Assembly (NCBI RefSeq): GCF_000706625.1 | Contig: NZ_KL407334.1 | Span: 515,907 to 579,906 of the forward strand | Origin: Bartonella koehlerae C-29 | GTDB lineage: Bacteria; Pseudomonadota; Alphaproteobacteria; Rhizobiales; Rhizobiaceae | Length of the DNA stretch: 64,000 nucleotides | Direction of reading: 5' to 3' | Shown here: positions 53,383-64,000 of the stretch, in pieces | Numbering within the stretch: the stretch's first letter is position 1 | Layout: the number at the start of each line of letters is the position of its first letter | The notes under the pieces: generated by a model | The model's database searches: none | What the model was told of the DNA's origin: nothing | The model's input: the letters and a program-made list of their open reading frames with translations, nothing else | Position numbers and translations under genes: made by a program

Positions 53383-56100
53383 TCAGACGAAGGCGCCGTG
53401 ACAATGTTTGTATTTTTTTTCTGAACCACAAGGACAACGTTCATTCCGTCCCACTTTCCCCCATGTGGTTGAATCCTTAGGATTACGATTTTTCGGATTA
53501 ATGAATTTATTTTCTTGTGATTGCATCCACAAGGGAGAGTTATTTTTTTTATCTTGATAGTTCAAAATAGGGCCATCAAAATCCGTTTGTTCAGATTTGA
53601 GCGGTTCTATGGGTTGCTGAATAATCTCGAAACGCATGAGTTTAGAAGTAACGATTCTGCGTAAATTTCTAAGCATGGCTTGAAAGAGTTCAAATGACTC
53701 TGTCTTATACTCGTTGAGAGGGTCGCGTTGTGCATAACCGCGAAAACCGACAACGGAACGTAAATGGTCTAAATGCACCAGATGTTCACGCCATAATATG
53801 TCAATGGTTTCAAGTAATACGGCCTTGCGGAAATAAGCCATAACCTCTGGAGAGTAGCGTTCAATACGTTCGTTTTCAAGTTTGGTAACAGCATCTGATA
53901 TACGCTCTAAGATTTGTTCTTCAGCAATTCCATCTTCTTTTGCCCATTCTTCTACTGGCAGTTCAAGATTAAATAGCTGATGAAGCCCCTCTTGTAGAGC
54001 TTTAACATCCCATTTTTCGCAATACGTTCCAGATGGAATGTAGGTTTCGACGAGATTTTCAACCACTTCGTTACGCATTTCGAGAATCATTTCAGTTAAA
54101 TCCTCTGCGTTCATGATCTCCATACGCTGTTCAAAAATAACTTTGCGCTGATCATTCATCACATCGTCATATTTTAATAAATTTTTGCGAATTTCGAAAT
54201 TTCTTGCTTCAACTTTTTTTTGCGCTTTTTCAATGGCTTTATTAATCCATGGATGAATAATGGCTTCGTTTTCTTTTAATCCAAGTTTTTGCAACATGCT
54301 ATCCATACGGTTGGAACCGAAGATTCGCATAAGATCATCTTGAAGAGAGAGAAAGAATTTTGAGCGACCAGGATCGCCTTGACGACCAGAACGTCCACGC
54401 AGCTGGTTATCAATACGGCGACTTTCGTGGCGTTCAGTAGCAATAACATAAAGACCACCAGCAGCTAATGCTTTTTCTTTAAGTTGCTTGACATCTTTTT
54501 TAATTTCTTCAATTTTTGCAGTTCGTTCTAGTCCTTCAGGCATATCCTGTAATTCTTGTCGAATGCGCATTTCAACATTACCACCAAGCTGTATATCAGT
54601 ACCGCGACCAGCCATGTTGGTCGCGATAGTTAATGCTCCAGGAACTCCTGCCTGTGCAATAATGTACGCTTCTTGTTCATGATAGCGGGCATTGAGAACT
54701 CTAAAATCGGTAATACCTTCTTTTCGCAAACGTTCTGCCAATTGTTCTGATTTTTCAATAGAAGTTGTTCCAACAAGAATAGGCTGCCCTTTTTCATGCG
54801 CTTGATGAATATTACGCACAATAGCACGATATTTCTCTTCTACTGTTCGATAGATTTCATCATCTTCATCACGACGCTGTATTGGTAAATTTGTAGGAAC
54901 TTCGACAACTTCAAGACCATAAATATTACTAAATTCTTCTGCTTCTGTTATGGCAGTACCTGTCATGCCAGACAGTTTCTTATACATACGGAAATAATTT
55001 TGAAAAGTAATGGAAGCAAGAGTCTGATTTTCTGGTTGAATAGCAACGTGCTCTTTGGCTTCTAATGCTTGATGAAGTCCTTCAGAATAACGCCGTCCCG
55101 GCATCATACGACCTGTAAATTCGTCAATGATAACAATTTCACCATTGCGGACAATGTAATCCTTGTCACGGACAAAGAGCTTATGGGCTTTTAGGGCATT
55201 ATTGATGTGATGGACGATAGCGACATTTTCTATATCATAGAGACTTTCACCTTTGAGATGCTCTGCTTGTTGAAGCATTTTCTCAATTTTTTCAGTACCA
55301 ACTTCGGTAAAGGTTGTTGTTTTTTGTTTTTCGTCTATTTCGTAGTCTTCTGGAGTTAAAACAGGAATAAATGTATCAATAAGGTTATAAAAGTCAGTTC
55401 GATCTTCTAAAGGACCAGAAATAATAAGAGGAGTACGTGCTTCATCAATGAGGATCGAATCAACTTCATCGACGATTGCATAATGATGCCCACGTTGGAC
55501 CATTTGACTACGATCGAAAGCCATATTATCGCGCAGATAATCAAAACCCAATTCATTATTTGTGGCATAGGTGATATCACATGCATAGGCTATTCGGCGG
55601 GCATCACTATCAAGATCATGCAAAATTACGCCCGTTGTGAGTCCTAGGAAACTGAAGATTTTTCCCATTGTTTCAGCATCACGATTGGCAAGATAATCGT
55701 TTACTGTCACGACATGAACACCTTTTCCTTCCAATGCATTGAGATAAATTGGCAGAGTTGCCATTAACGTTTTACCTTCACCGGTGCGCATTTCAGCAAT
55801 GCCACAATCATGAAGCACCATTCCACCAATGAGCTGTACATCAAAAGGACGCATATCATAAACACGTTTTGCTGCTTCGCGGACAGTTGCAAAAGCTTCT
55901 GGTAAGAGCAAATCAACGGTTTCACCTTCCACGAGACGTTTACGAAATTCATCGGTTTTTTGAGAGAGCTGTATATCATTTAATCTTTGGAATTGTTTTT
56001 CCAAAGCATTGATTTGTTCGGCTTTTTGGCGAAGAACCTTGAGGCGTCGTTCATGAGCTGAACCAAAAAATTTACGCGTAAAGACACCTAAACCGATCAT
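53383..56100 (-). CDS. secA: Preprotein translocase subunit SecA
   Basis: A 905-residue motor ATPase that drives proteins through SecYEG. Walker A is [14 protein letters not shown] near residue 105 and Walker B/DEAD-like motif [20 protein letters not shown] near residue 210. The second NBD holds [14 protein letters not shown] and [13 protein letters not shown]. The C-terminal zinc-binding tail [18 protein letters not shown] is complete. Length is normal. Confidence 0.97.
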   Translation of the reverse strand: MIGLGVFTRKFFGSAHERRLKVLRQKAEQINALEKQFQRLNDIQLSQKTDEFRKRLVEGETVDLLLPEAFATVREAAKRVYDMRPFDVQLIGGMVLHDCGIAEMRTGEGKTLMATLPIYLNALEGKGVHVVTVNDYLANRDAETMGKIFSFLGLTTGVILHDLDSDARRIAYACDITYATNNELGFDYLRDNMAFDRSQMVQRGHHYAIVDEVDSILIDEARTPLIISGPLEDRTDFYNLIDTFIPVLTPEDYEIDEKQKTTTFTEVGTEKIEKMLQQAEHLKGESLYDIENVAIVHHINNALKAHKLFVRDKDYIVRNGEIVIIDEFTGRMMPGRRYSEGLHQALEAKEHVAIQPENQTLASITFQNYFRMYKKLSGMTGTAITEAEEFSNIYGLEVVEVPTNLPIQRRDEDDEIYRTVEEKYRAIVRNIHQAHEKGQPILVGTTSIEKSEQLAERLRKEGITDFRVLNARYHEQEAYIIAQAGVPGALTIATNMAGRGTDIQLGGNVEMRIRQELQDMPEGLERTAKIEEIKKDVKQLKEKALAAGGLYVIATERHESRRIDNQLRGRSGRQGDPGRSKFFLSLQDDLMRIFGSNRMDSMLQKLGLKENEAIIHPWINKAIEKAQKKVEARNFEIRKNLLKYDDVMNDQRKVIFEQRMEIMNAEDLTEMILEMRNEVVENLVETYIPSGTYCEKWDVKALQEGLHQLFNLELPVEEWAKEDGIAEEQILERISDAVTKLENERIERYSPEVMAYFRKAVLLETIDILWREHLVHLDHLRSVVGFRGYAQRDPLNEYKTESFELFQAMLRNLRRIVTSKLMRFEIIQQPIEPLKSEQTDFDGPILNYQDKKNNSPLWMQSQENKFINPKNRNPKDSTTWGKVGRNERCPCGSEKKYKHCHGAFV

Positions 56101-56511
56101 CCCAGGCCCTTTCTTTTATTATTGCCACTATTGCTGGGTATTTCATATATTATCCCCATACTCTAAATCTCGTAAGGTATTTATAACAAACGCATATAAT
56201 ACCATTATACTTGTTGGTGCGCAATTTTCCACTTCGATTATTTGAAGCAGAGATAAGGGGATAAGTGCACCGTGTCAACTTTAGTAATGCTGTTTAATTG
56301 ACATGCTACAGAGTAATTTAGGGTATAATATGACATTTTCTATATGATTTTTAATATTATGAGCTAGAGAAGAATAGGCTGAGAAAAGAAAAAATTTTTA
56401 TGTTTTTTTGAACAAAATTATTAGTTTATTTATCTATGTTTAGAGATTAAAATGCTATAGATTAAGAAAAATTGGCATCTTGAAATGCTTTCATTCTTAA
56501 GGAGTATATTT
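56101..56511. other. Divergent promoter region between secA and the parvulin gene
   Basis: About 410 AT-rich bases separate secA from a forward gene. It should contain both promoters. No operator, RNA gene or repeat could be supported. Confidence 0.4.
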
Positions 56512-57465
56512 ATGAAATTTAATTTTATCACGCTGTTTTTGACATCAACTTTATTGACAAGCACGAGTTTAGGGGTGATGGCCCAAGAAAGCGTGAAGTC
56601 TGCGTCGAATGACTTAAAGACTTTGGAGAAAGCTTCTGAAAAAATAGTTGCTCCCTCTCATGTTATGGCAGTTATTGATGGAAAGGAAGTTACTGCAGGA
56701 CAATTAGATGAGTTAGCGCTCGAAATAAATCCTGGGTTAGCACGTTTTTCTGATGAACAACGCCGTATAACAGTCTTAAAAGCTTACTTGGATATGCAGG
56801 CACTTGCTAAAGCGGCAATTAAAGAAGGTATCGATAAAAGTGAAGCTTACAATAAACGTATGGTAGTTATGCGTGACAATGTTCTTCAGCAGCTTTATTT
56901 TAAACAGACGGTTGTTGATCAGATTTCAGATGCTGATTTGGAAACACTTTACAAAAAGGAAGTTGCTGCTTTACCCAAAGAGGATGAGGTTAAAGCACGT
57001 CATATTTTGGTTAAAACGAAAAAAGAAGCAGAAGCTATCATTAAACGTTTAAATAAGGGGGAAAGTTTTGAAGAGATTGCAAAAAAGAATTCAACAGATG
57101 GTTCAGCAGCTGTTGGGGGAGATCTTGGTTATTTCAGTCATGGTCAAATGGTAAAGCCTTTCGAAGATGCCGCGTTTGGTTTGAAAGTTGGTGAATACAC
57201 AAAAAAGCCTGTTGAAAGTCCGTTTGGTTGGCATGTTATTAAGATAGAAGATCGCCGTGTGAAACAACCTCCTGTATTTGATGATGTGAAAGAGATGTTG
57301 CGTACACAACTGATAAAAGAGCGCTACCAAAAACTAATTGCTGATTTGCGTAAAAAGATAGATGTGAAATATCCTGATCCTAATGTTATAAAACTCATGC
57401 AATCGCTTAACAAAAATGAAGCGCCGCTTTCGGATGAGACATCCGATGAAGAAGAGACAGAATAG
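56512..57465 (+). CDS. Periplasmic parvulin-type peptidyl-prolyl isomerase
   Basis: A 317-residue exported protein. A signal peptide (ITLFLTSTLLTSTSLGVMAQ) is followed by a SurA-N-like helical region and a rotamase domain at about 165-260. That domain reads VKARHILVKTKKEAEAI, GESFEEIAKKNSTDGSA, GGDLGYFSHGQMVKPFEDA and PFGWHVIKIEDRR. The tail is acidic (SDETSDEEETE). The ATG at 56512 has AAGGAG seven bases upstream and is preferred over one nine codons earlier. Such proteins fold outer-membrane or secreted proteins. argJ follows. Confidence 0.93.
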   Translation: MKFNFITLFLTSTLLTSTSLGVMAQESVKSASNDLKTLEKASEKIVAPSHVMAVIDGKEVTAGQLDELALEINPGLARFSDEQRRITVLKAYLDMQALAKAAIKEGIDKSEAYNKRMVVMRDNVLQQLYFKQTVVDQISDADLETLYKKEVAALPKEDEVKARHILVKTKKEAEAIIKRLNKGESFEEIAKKNSTDGSAAVGGDLGYFSHGQMVKPFEDAAFGLKVGEYTKKPVESPFGWHVIKIEDRRVKQPPVFDDVKEMLRTQLIKERYQKLIADLRKKIDVKYPDPNVIKLMQSLNKNEAPLSDETSDEEETE

Positions 57466-57578
57466 CATTTTTGAAAGCTGGGTGATTTGATAGATTGGTT
57501 TTATTCAAAAAGCCTAGCAGTTGTTTGCTACAGGACATTTATCGGCAGTCATTTAATTTATATTGTGGAAAGCATAGT

Positions 57579-58817
57579 GTGGCTTTAGAAATATTTCCTT
57601 TATCTCCTCAAAATATACAGGAGCTTCCACCATTATCTGGTGTGCGGATAGCAATAGCTGAAGCTGGGATTAAATATAAAGATCGTACGGATCTTCTTTT
57701 TATCATATTTGATGAGCCAGCAAGTGTGGCGGGTGTTTTTACACGCTCAAAATGTCCATCTTCTCCTGTAGAGCATTGTCGTGTATCACTTCCTCATGGA
57801 GTTGCTCGAGGTGTTGTCGTTAATTCTGGCAATGCAAATGCTTTTACGGGACGTAAAGGAAAACAAACAGTAGATACAATAATATGTGCTGCTGCGAATG
57901 CTTTGAAGGTTAAAGAAAATGAGATTTTTATAGCTTCTACAGGTGTTATTGGTGAGCCGATGGAGGCATCGGGTATTGTAAATCTTTTACCAAGTATGGC
58001 TAAGACAGCAAGAGAAGAAAATTGGTTGGAAGCTGCAAAAGCCATTATGACGACAGATACATTTCCAAAGCTTGCTACGCGCAGATTTGATTGTGGAGGA
58101 GAAATTATTACCATTAACGGCATTGCAAAAGGTGCTGGTATGATCGCACCAGATATGGCAACAATGCTCTCGTTTGTGGTGAGTGATGCATCCATTTCTT
58201 CGCAGATACTCCAATCTATGCTATCAAAGGCGGTTCAGGAATCTTTTAATTCGATCACTGTGGATAGTGACACCTCAACATCAGATACCCTTATGATGTT
58301 TGCGACAGGAAAAGCAAAGGGAAATTTCCCAAGCCTCACAAGTAAAACTGATCCACGTTATGAGGTGTTCTCAAAACAATTGTGTGCGCTTTTACATGAG
58401 CTTGCATTACAAGTTGTTTGTGATGGTGAAGGGGCGCGTCATTTAATTGAAGTTCGTGTGATTGGTGCGACAACAGACAATGCTGCGAAGACAATTGCTC
58501 TATCAATTGCAAATTCACCACTTGTAAAAACGTCCATTGCCGGTGAAGATGCTAACTGGGGACGGGTGGTTATGGCAGTTGGTAAGGCAGGTGTTGAAGT
58601 AGACCGTGATTTGTTGACGATTTGGTTTGGTGAACATCGTTTGGCGATCAATGGCGAACGAGATCCTGAATATTGTGAAGAGAAAATAGGTGCTTATATG
58701 CAAGGTAAACACATTACAATTCGTGTTGATATTGGCTTGGGCAATGGTAAAGCCACTGTTTGGTCTTGCGATTTAACGACGGAATACGTTATGATCAACG
58801 GCGATTACAGAAGTTAA
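57579..58817 (+). CDS. argJ: Bifunctional glutamate N-acetyltransferase / N-acetylglutamate synthase
   Basis: Transfers acetyl from N-acetylornithine to glutamate, making the arginine pathway cyclic. The family start ([19 protein letters not shown]) and the autoproteolysis site ([16 protein letters not shown], cut before the Thr) are present. So are [16 protein letters not shown] and [18 protein letters not shown] placed the start at GTG 57579, where similarity begins, giving 412 residues. A TTG at 57495 would add 28 unrelated residues. mutT follows 135 bases later. Confidence 0.95.
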   Translation: MALEIFPLSPQNIQELPPLSGVRIAIAEAGIKYKDRTDLLFIIFDEPASVAGVFTRSKCPSSPVEHCRVSLPHGVARGVVVNSGNANAFTGRKGKQTVDTIICAAANALKVKENEIFIASTGVIGEPMEASGIVNLLPSMAKTAREENWLEAAKAIMTTDTFPKLATRRFDCGGEIITINGIAKGAGMIAPDMATMLSFVVSDASISSQILQSMLSKAVQESFNSITVDSDTSTSDTLMMFATGKAKGNFPSLTSKTDPRYEVFSKQLCALLHELALQVVCDGEGARHLIEVRVIGATTDNAAKTIALSIANSPLVKTSIAGEDANWGRVVMAVGKAGVEVDRDLLTIWFGEHRLAINGERDPEYCEEKIGAYMQGKHITIRVDIGLGNGKATVWSCDLTTEYVMINGDYRS

Positions 58818-58952
58818 TTTGTGCACCATAAATTTGACATTGGGTATCTGTATATTTTTCAGTGTAGCGCTAAGTATTTGAACTGTTTCATTTTGAAGTA
58901 GGGGGAATGAGAGAAGAAACAGTTATCTTTATTATCCCGAGTGGAGAGCGGT

Positions 58953-59366
58953 ATGCCTATAAAAAGTTCACTTCTTATTGTTGTTGCATGCGCATTGTTA
59001 GATCAAGATAATCGTGTTTTGTTGACACAACGTCCTCAAGGAAAATCACTGGCTGGTTTATGGGAGTTTCCTGGTGGAAAGGTTGAGCAAGGTGAAACTC
59101 CAGAAGCATCATTGATTCGTGAACTAGAAGAAGAACTTGGTGTTCACGTTCAGGTAGATAATTTATTTCCCTTAACATTTGTGAGCCATGGCTACGAAAC
59201 ATTTCATCTCTTAATGCCATTGTATTTTTGCTCTCATTATAAGGGTGTTGTACAAGGACGAGAAGGGCAAAATTTAAAATGGATTTTTATTGATGAGCTT
59301 GGTAAATACCCTATGCCTGAAGCTGATAAACCATTGGTTCAAGTATTAAAAAATTTCCTTCTTTAA
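58953..59366 (+). CDS. mutT: 8-oxo-dGTP diphosphatase MutT
   Basis: A 137-residue Nudix hydrolase that removes oxidised dGTP. The Nudix box GGKVEQGETPEASLIRELEE, followed by ELGV, is complete. The context LTQRPQGKSLAGLWEFPGGK is typical of MutT rather than RppH, which is also present at 12.7 kb. The ATG at 58953 is preferred over an in-frame GTG four codons earlier. The argJ-mutT pairing occurs in other Rhizobiales. Confidence 0.93.
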   Translation: MPIKSSLLIVVACALLDQDNRVLLTQRPQGKSLAGLWEFPGGKVEQGETPEASLIRELEEELGVHVQVDNLFPLTFVSHGYETFHLLMPLYFCSHYKGVVQGREGQNLKWIFIDELGKYPMPEADKPLVQVLKNFLL

Positions 59367-59558
59367 TGAGTTTATGAGAAGGTAATACTGCTTCTAAATA
59401 AGGGGAATGATATGAAAGATGCGAGAGGACTTTCTCGAAGAAAAAGCTGTATGGTTGTCATTGGAGAGTTTTCTTTTTTTTGCATGATCAACTTTTTAAT
59501 TATCATCGTATTGCATTTCTGCGACAAGAAATCGGTTTATAACATAAATTATTAGTAT

Positions 59559-59670
59559 ACATATTAAATCAGGTTTTTAGTGTCATATTTCATTGTTTCA
59601 AACATTCTGACTCTGAATCAGAAAAAACTGTTCAATGAGCGATCAATAAAATGGTTGGGATATGTTTATA
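59559..59670 (+). repeat. Left arm of a perfect 112-bp inverted repeat
   Basis: Starts ACATATTAAATCAGG and ends GGGATATGTTTATA. It is the exact reverse complement of 60106-60217, compared base by base. The arms enclose 435 bases. The arm carries no open reading frame of note and includes an internal small dyad CTGACTCTGAATCAG. Confidence 0.95.
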
Positions 59671-59789
59671 AAGTGGGGAGCCTGTAAACTTAAAAAGCAG
59701 AGTTTTAGAATGAGTGAAACATACGATTCATCAACTATTTAAATGTAAGAGAAAGAGCAACATTAAGGGTAAATTAAAAATGATCAGGG

Positions 59790-60100
59790 TTTGATAACTT
59801 CACGAACATAAAAATGGTAGCATAATAGACTGTGAGTGATACATTCATAGACAGCACTCAGATAGCAGATTAGGTGAAAGTCAAAATATTTAAACAACTG
59901 TGTGAATACATAATGCAATGACGTGAAAATATACATGCAGATCATTGATTCCATTAAAGAACGTGAGAAACAAAAATGTAAAATACTGCGGAATTTCCAT
60001 TATTTAAAAGATATTACTCTAAATACTTTTGAGAGCTGTAAAGCTGAGTGTTAATTTTTATCTTTATAATTCATCTTCTTCCCAAATGAATATACTATCC
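59790..60100 (+). repeat. Decayed repeat element, copy 3, between the inverted-repeat arms
   Basis: Similar in order and spacing to the reverse complement of the 43.1-43.5 kb copy. The clearest block is GCGGAATTTCCATTATTTAA, AAGATATTA, then GCTGTAAAGC, and a CATCTTCTTCCCAAATGAA end matching TATATTCTTCCCCAATGAG. The earlier part aligns more weakly (CTTCACGAACATAAAAATGG). All frames are broken. Confidence 0.5.
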
Positions 60101-60105
60101 TTCCG

Positions 60106-60217
60106 TATAAACATATCCCAACCATTTTATTGATCGCTCATTGAACAGTTTTTTCTGATTCAGAGTCAGAATGTTTGAAACAATGAAATATGACACTAAA
60201 AACCTGATTTAATATGT
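60106..60217 (-). repeat. Right arm of a perfect 112-bp inverted repeat
   Basis: Starts TATAAACATATCCC and ends TTTAATATGT. It is the exact reverse complement of 59559-59670. It begins directly where similarity to the decayed element ends, so it may include or replace that element's 3' end. Confidence 0.95.
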
Positions 60218-60560
60218 GTAATGATGATTGATTTTTAAAATCAATATTTTGCATATAACATGCGGTGTTTTCATTAAAGCTTTTCAGTAGTTGAATTAAC
60301 TCTTTTTCACAATATGTAAAAAATGTGTGAATATTAATAAAAGTTTTTTGAATAAATGATGAATATGAGGTTTAAGAAGGGATCAAGTAACAAGCCCCCT
60401 ATTGACAATAAATAACTTTGTGAAAGGAGTTTTTTCATCCATATGGAGTCAAAAATGAGCTGTGGACCGCATTATTATTTTAAAGAGTTCACACTGTATT
60501 CATGAAAAAATCTAACAGCAAAGGGTATTTATCCATCATGCTTATAGAAAAGATCACATA

Positions 60561-61424
60561 TTACATTTCTTGAATTGGTCGACGTTTTTCTATGGGATAT
60601 TGGTGTTTTTTAGCGATACGTGTCATTGCTTCTTCTAATGGTTCAATTATAACATCCATAGAGTAGCCGTTTGCGTGGATGATATTTTCATGATCAATCA
60701 TAATGGCAACATGGCCGTTCCAAAAAATCAAATCACCTCGTTGAAGTTTATCACTGTCTGTAAGTGGTCTTCCGATGGTTTTTTGTTGCATATCGGTATC
60801 ACGCAAAACCATTTTGCCAGTCATCATCATGGAAAGCTGAACGAGACCTGAGCAATCGATTCCAAAACCGCTGACACCTCCCCACAGGTAAGGTGTATGG
60901 ATAAGAGTTTCGGCAACTGTAACATAATCTTCGTATACGCGTCCAATGGGACTAAGATGGCGTGTAATGATTGCTTTACCATTTTCAAGGATAGCATACA
61001 TTGTGCCACGCACTTCAGTTTCATCTACAACACTGACTTTGCTTCCCATGGATAAGGGGTATTCCATTGGTCCACGTAAGTCAGCTTGTAAATATTGAAA
61101 AGTACGTGGTACTGAAACGATATGTGTCTGTTTTATCGTTGATGTACAAAGAACTTTTGTATCAATATAACCAACATAACCATCTTTGAGGGATTGTCCC
61201 CATGACATAGTCTTCCCTTGTTCAAAGATGAGAAATTCTTCACCTAATAAGCATTCTGTTTGTCTTTCACTTTTTTTGTTATTTTCTTTAAACAGTCCAG
61301 CGACAGCTGTATTAACACACTTTTTTTTGCCTTGAATAAAGCGTTGAGTCGTAATTTCTATTTCAAAATGTTTATCTGCTAGAGCATCTCTGAATGCATA
61401 TAATCTTGGATCTTTAGAGAGCAT
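60561..61424 (-). CDS. NlpC/P60 family cell-wall peptidase with SH3-like domains
   Basis: A 287-residue protein. The N-terminal half resembles bacterial SH3-like targeting domains (LLGEEFLIFEQGKTMSWGQS, DGYVGYIDTKVL). The C-terminal NlpC/P60 domain shows the catalytic cysteine in GFGIDCSGLVQLSMM. The catalytic histidine is in GHVAIMIDHENIIHANG, after GDLIFWNG. It should cleave peptidoglycan stem peptides. No signal peptide was found with this start. The ATG at 61424 has AAAGG seven bases before it and fits the family start (DPRLYAFRDALADKHFE). An upstream in-frame ATG would add 22 residues. The leucyl aminopeptidase gene lies upstream on the same strand. Confidence 0.88.
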   Translation of the reverse strand: MLSKDPRLYAFRDALADKHFEIEITTQRFIQGKKKCVNTAVAGLFKENNKKSERQTECLLGEEFLIFEQGKTMSWGQSLKDGYVGYIDTKVLCTSTIKQTHIVSVPRTFQYLQADLRGPMEYPLSMGSKVSVVDETEVRGTMYAILENGKAIITRHLSPIGRVYEDYVTVAETLIHTPYLWGGVSGFGIDCSGLVQLSMMMTGKMVLRDTDMQQKTIGRPLTDSDKLQRGDLIFWNGHVAIMIDHENIIHANGYSMDVIIEPLEEAMTRIAKKHQYPIEKRRPIQEM

Positions 61425-61567
61425 TTTTAAACCTTTAAACAGACTTATGAAAACTGTATCTATACGATTTCTCATTTTGAAAGAAAACACAGAGCAAATT
61501 CAAAGTGATAAGCAATCACTCTTGAAGCTTTAGGATTGTCCATTTTTGTGGACATTTTGCGTCAAGC

Positions 61568-62935
61568 TTAATTTTTAAAGAGGTTATAAAGAGCACGAAT
61601 AGCTTGTGCCGAACCACCAACAGGAAAGCCTGGTTTTTCTTTTGGAACCCATCCATAAAGATCAAAATGCGCAAAATGTTTTGTGTTTTCAATAAAAGAG
61701 TTCAGAAATAAAGCAGCAACTATGGAGCCAGCAAAGTTATTTCCAGTTATATTATTAAGATCAGCGATTGGTGATGATAACATTTCCTCATAAGGTTTCC
61801 AAAGTGGCATTTGCCAAAGAGGATCGGAAACAGAATGTGCAGATTGAGAGATTTGTTGTGCCCATACTGAATCACTACAATAAAATGCGGGCAGCTCTGG
61901 TCCTAACGCTATACGCGCTGCTCCTGTTAAAGTTGCCATGCAAAGTATGAATTGTGGACTTTCTTCATCACCATAAGCGAGTGCATCGGCAAGGACAAGT
62001 CGCCCTTCCGCATCTGTATTGCCAACTTCAACATTTAAACCTTTACGACTTTTGAGAATATCGCCTGGTTTGTAAGCATTGGCAGAAATTGCATTTTCAA
62101 CAGCTGGGATTAAAACACGTAGACGAAAGGGTAATTTGGCATCCATGATAAGTTTAGCCAATCCCAAAACATGTGCACCTCCTCCCATATCTTTTTTCAT
62201 GAGCAACATATTATTGGCTGATTTAATATCGAGTCCTCCAGTATCGAAAGTTACGCCTTTGCCAACCAACGTTATTTTAGGGTGATTTTCTTGTCCCCAA
62301 TGTAGCTCAATGAGTCGTGGTGCAGTATTGCTAGCTCGTCCTACGGCATGAATCATTGGAAAATTATGTGTTAAGAGTTTATCTCCACAAATGCTTTGGA
62401 CATAAGCACCGTAGGTTTTTCCCAGTTGGCGTGTTTCTTTCTCGAGGATATCAGGGTTCATATCATTGGCGGGAATATTGATGAGATCACGAACAAAAAA
62501 GACAGTTTCATAAATTCGTTGAAGTTCATTGAGATCAACCATATCGTTAACGTAAAACGATAAGAGCTTTGAGGAAGAATTTTGACGGTAACGGTTAAAT
62601 TGATAACTTCCGAATGCCAATCCAAGATAGCTATTTATTTCATGAGAGGCAGTTCCTTCTAAATGCCAATGTCCAGCAGGAAGGTTTTTAGCGAGAAGCC
62701 CTGTGATAAAAGGTTCATCACCATTACCAAGTCCAAAGAGAACCTTTTTTAAATGCCCTGTTTCGCTAGGAATGAAGAGTATTTGCCCCGCTTTACCAGT
62801 GAAATCATTAACTTTTATCCATGCTGTTGTTGATGCATCAAATGATAAATCAACCAGACTTTTCTGGTTTACCAAAAATATGGGACAACTATTATCGATA
62901 CGTGTTGAGGTAAAGTGAATGTGATGTAAATGCAT
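61568..62935 (-). CDS. M17 family leucyl aminopeptidase
   Basis: A 455-residue cytosolic aminopeptidase using two metal ions. The catalytic region reads VGKGVTFDTGGLDIKSANNM, KKDMGGGAHVLG and the family signature NTDAEGRLVLADAL. The shorter form and DMNPDILEKETRQLGK segment fit the alphaproteobacterial PepA-like (PepB-type) branch rather than E. coli PepA with its DNA-binding N-domain. It lies between coaA and the NlpC/P60 gene on the same strand. M17 plus NlpC/P60 is a recurrent pair in Rhizobiales, perhaps for peptide recycling from cell wall. Confidence 0.92.
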   Translation of the reverse strand: MHLHHIHFTSTRIDNSCPIFLVNQKSLVDLSFDASTTAWIKVNDFTGKAGQILFIPSETGHLKKVLFGLGNGDEPFITGLLAKNLPAGHWHLEGTASHEINSYLGLAFGSYQFNRYRQNSSSKLLSFYVNDMVDLNELQRIYETVFFVRDLINIPANDMNPDILEKETRQLGKTYGAYVQSICGDKLLTHNFPMIHAVGRASNTAPRLIELHWGQENHPKITLVGKGVTFDTGGLDIKSANNMLLMKKDMGGGAHVLGLAKLIMDAKLPFRLRVLIPAVENAISANAYKPGDILKSRKGLNVEVGNTDAEGRLVLADALAYGDEESPQFILCMATLTGAARIALGPELPAFYCSDSVWAQQISQSAHSVSDPLWQMPLWKPYEEMLSSPIADLNNITGNNFAGSIVAALFLNSFIENTKHFAHFDLYGWVPKEKPGFPVGGSAQAIRALYNLFKN

Positions 62936-62947
62936 ATTTAGAAACCT

Positions 62948-63946
62948 TTATAGTCGTCGAAGTGCCACATATTCAACCAAATGTTTTTTTCCCTTGCGTA
63001 GAATGAGATTAGATCGTGGTCGTGTTGGCAATATATTTTCTTGTAAATTTTTCAAATTAATTGTTTGCCAGATATTTTCAGCTATTTTTAAGGATTCTTC
63101 TTCATGCATGAATGCATAACGATGAAAATAAGACTTAGGATTTTGAAAAGCTGTTTTACGCAAACGTTTAAAACGTTCCAAATACCATTGTCGAATGACT
63201 TCTGTTTCAGCATCTACATAGATTGAAAAATCAAAAAAGTCTGAAACAAAAGGAATGATTTTGCCATCTTTAGGAAGGTCATTGACTTGTAATACATTAA
63301 TCCCTTCAACAATTAAGATATCGGGATGATCAATGGTAATTGTCTGGTTTTCTAGAACATCATAAATCATATGCGAATAAAGTGGGGCACGTACATTACC
63401 AATACCGGCTTTTATGGCAGAAAGAAAGCAAAGTAATTTTTTAATATCGTAGGAATCTGGAAATCCTTTACGATTCATACGATTTTTTTGCTGTAAAACA
63501 GCATTAGGATAGAGAAAACCATCCGTTGTAATCAAATCAACTTTAAGATTGGAAGTCCAACGTTTCAAAAGTTCTTGAAGAATACGAGCAGTAGTTGATT
63601 TTCCTACCGCGACAGAGCCAGCAATTCCAATGATAAAAGGAGTTTTTCTCGTTCCTTCTTGATATAAAAATTGTTGACGCTTGTAAAAAAGTTCCTGTAC
63701 AGTTTCAACATGGCATGATAACAGACGTGATAAAGAAAGATAAATGCGTTGTACCTCTTCAAGATCAATTGGATCACCAATTGAGCGTAAGCGTTTGATT
63801 TCATCAAAGGTCAAAGTGAGCGGTGTATCCGCACGAAACTGAGACCACTCTTGTGCAGTAAAGACACGATAGGGTGAGTATCGATCAGAAATCGGTTTGA
63901 CCAAATTATCTTCCTGATTAATTTTTGAGAGAATCTTATCAACCAT
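62948..63946 (-). CDS. coaA: Pantothenate kinase (type I)
   Basis: A 332-residue enzyme that phosphorylates pantothenate, the first step of coenzyme A synthesis. The P-loop [17 protein letters not shown] is near residue 108. [14 protein letters not shown], the KKGFPDSYD-like [15 protein letters not shown] and [12 protein letters not shown] are family segments. It ends [19 protein letters not shown], also typical. It is complete. The aminopeptidase gene starts 12 bases after its stop. Confidence 0.96.
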   Translation of the reverse strand: MVDKILSKINQEDNLVKPISDRYSPYRVFTAQEWSQFRADTPLTLTFDEIKRLRSIGDPIDLEEVQRIYLSLSRLLSCHVETVQELFYKRQQFLYQEGTRKTPFIIGIAGSVAVGKSTTARILQELLKRWTSNLKVDLITTDGFLYPNAVLQQKNRMNRKGFPDSYDIKKLLCFLSAIKAGIGNVRAPLYSHMIYDVLENQTITIDHPDILIVEGINVLQVNDLPKDGKIIPFVSDFFDFSIYVDAETEVIRQWYLERFKRLRKTAFQNPKSYFHRYAFMHEEESLKIAENIWQTINLKNLQENILPTRPRSNLILRKGKKHLVEYVALRRL

Positions 63947-64000
63947 CTGTATCAGTCGAGATTTTTTTTCTGAAGTAATTGATTAAGGATATACAGGCAG

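Larger units (their letters stand above)
59367..60560. other. 1.2-kb gene-free region with inverted repeat
   Basis: No intact gene was found. It holds a perfect 112-bp inverted repeat and a decayed element between the arms, listed separately. The flanks are plain AT-rich sequence. Confidence 0.6.

Overview
The window is an AT-rich chromosomal segment from an alphaproteobacterium of the order Hyphomicrobiales, almost certainly a Bartonella species. Three things point there: a YadA-type trimeric autotransporter anchor of the BadA/Vomp kind at the left edge; the adjacent ialA (RppH Nudix hydrolase) and ialB pair that defines the Bartonella invasion-associated locus, plus a second IalB-family gene; and a Brucella-like Omp10 lipoprotein. 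Gene order in the obgE-proB-proA-nadD-rsfS-rlmH-envC-ctpA-rppH block is the usual Rhizobiales order. No rRNA, tRNA, CRISPR array, prophage or intact insertion sequence was recognised. The species was not determined.

Layout. 0-1 kb: end of a trimeric autotransporter and an IalB-like secreted protein. 1.5-3.8 kb: Ppx/GppA phosphatase with an unusual basic N-terminus, and rlmE. 4.6-13.9 kb: a long forward block for ribosome assembly (obgE, rsfS, rlmH), proline (proB, proA), NAD (nadD), envelope (envC-like, ctpA) and invasion (ialA/rppH, ialB). 14.2-20.7 kb: yggT, a DUF167 gene, and on the reverse strand ppa, typA and mgtE, with a 1.5-kb gene-free stretch before mgtE. 21-30 kb: an M3 peptidase, an SGNH protein and lytic transglycosylase pair, galU, kdsD, omp10 and an NtrC-like regulator whose AAA+ domain has lost its key motifs. 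30-38 kb: a phospholipase D/cardiolipin synthase, guaB, rsmB, guaA and ugpQ. 38.4-42.6 kb: ugpBAEC for glycerol-3-phosphate uptake, with a candidate Pho box. 43.8-46.4 kb: a zinc/manganese ABC transporter behind a large Zur-like palindrome. 46.5-50.8 kb: nrdHIEF, with candidate tandem NrdR boxes and a leader of about 500 nt. 50.8-56.1 kb: prmC, prfA, a Fur/Mur regulator and secA on the reverse strand. 56.5-59.4 kb: a parvulin, argJ and mutT. 60.5-63.9 kb: an NlpC/P60 protein, an M17 aminopeptidase and coaA.

The genes form a mostly housekeeping chromosome backbone with a few host-interaction genes. Non-coding content is high and decayed. The most unusual non-genic features are a perfect 112-bp inverted repeat around 59.6/60.1 kb enclosing a decayed element, and related decayed copies near 15.1 and 43.3 kb (possibly also 19.1 kb). 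The most interesting regulatory feature is the nrdHIEF leader: it combines NrdR-like boxes, a 30-codon ORF with a strong ribosome binding site, and a terminator-like hairpin about 20 bases before nrdH. All functional calls are from reading motifs by eye; no database search was run.
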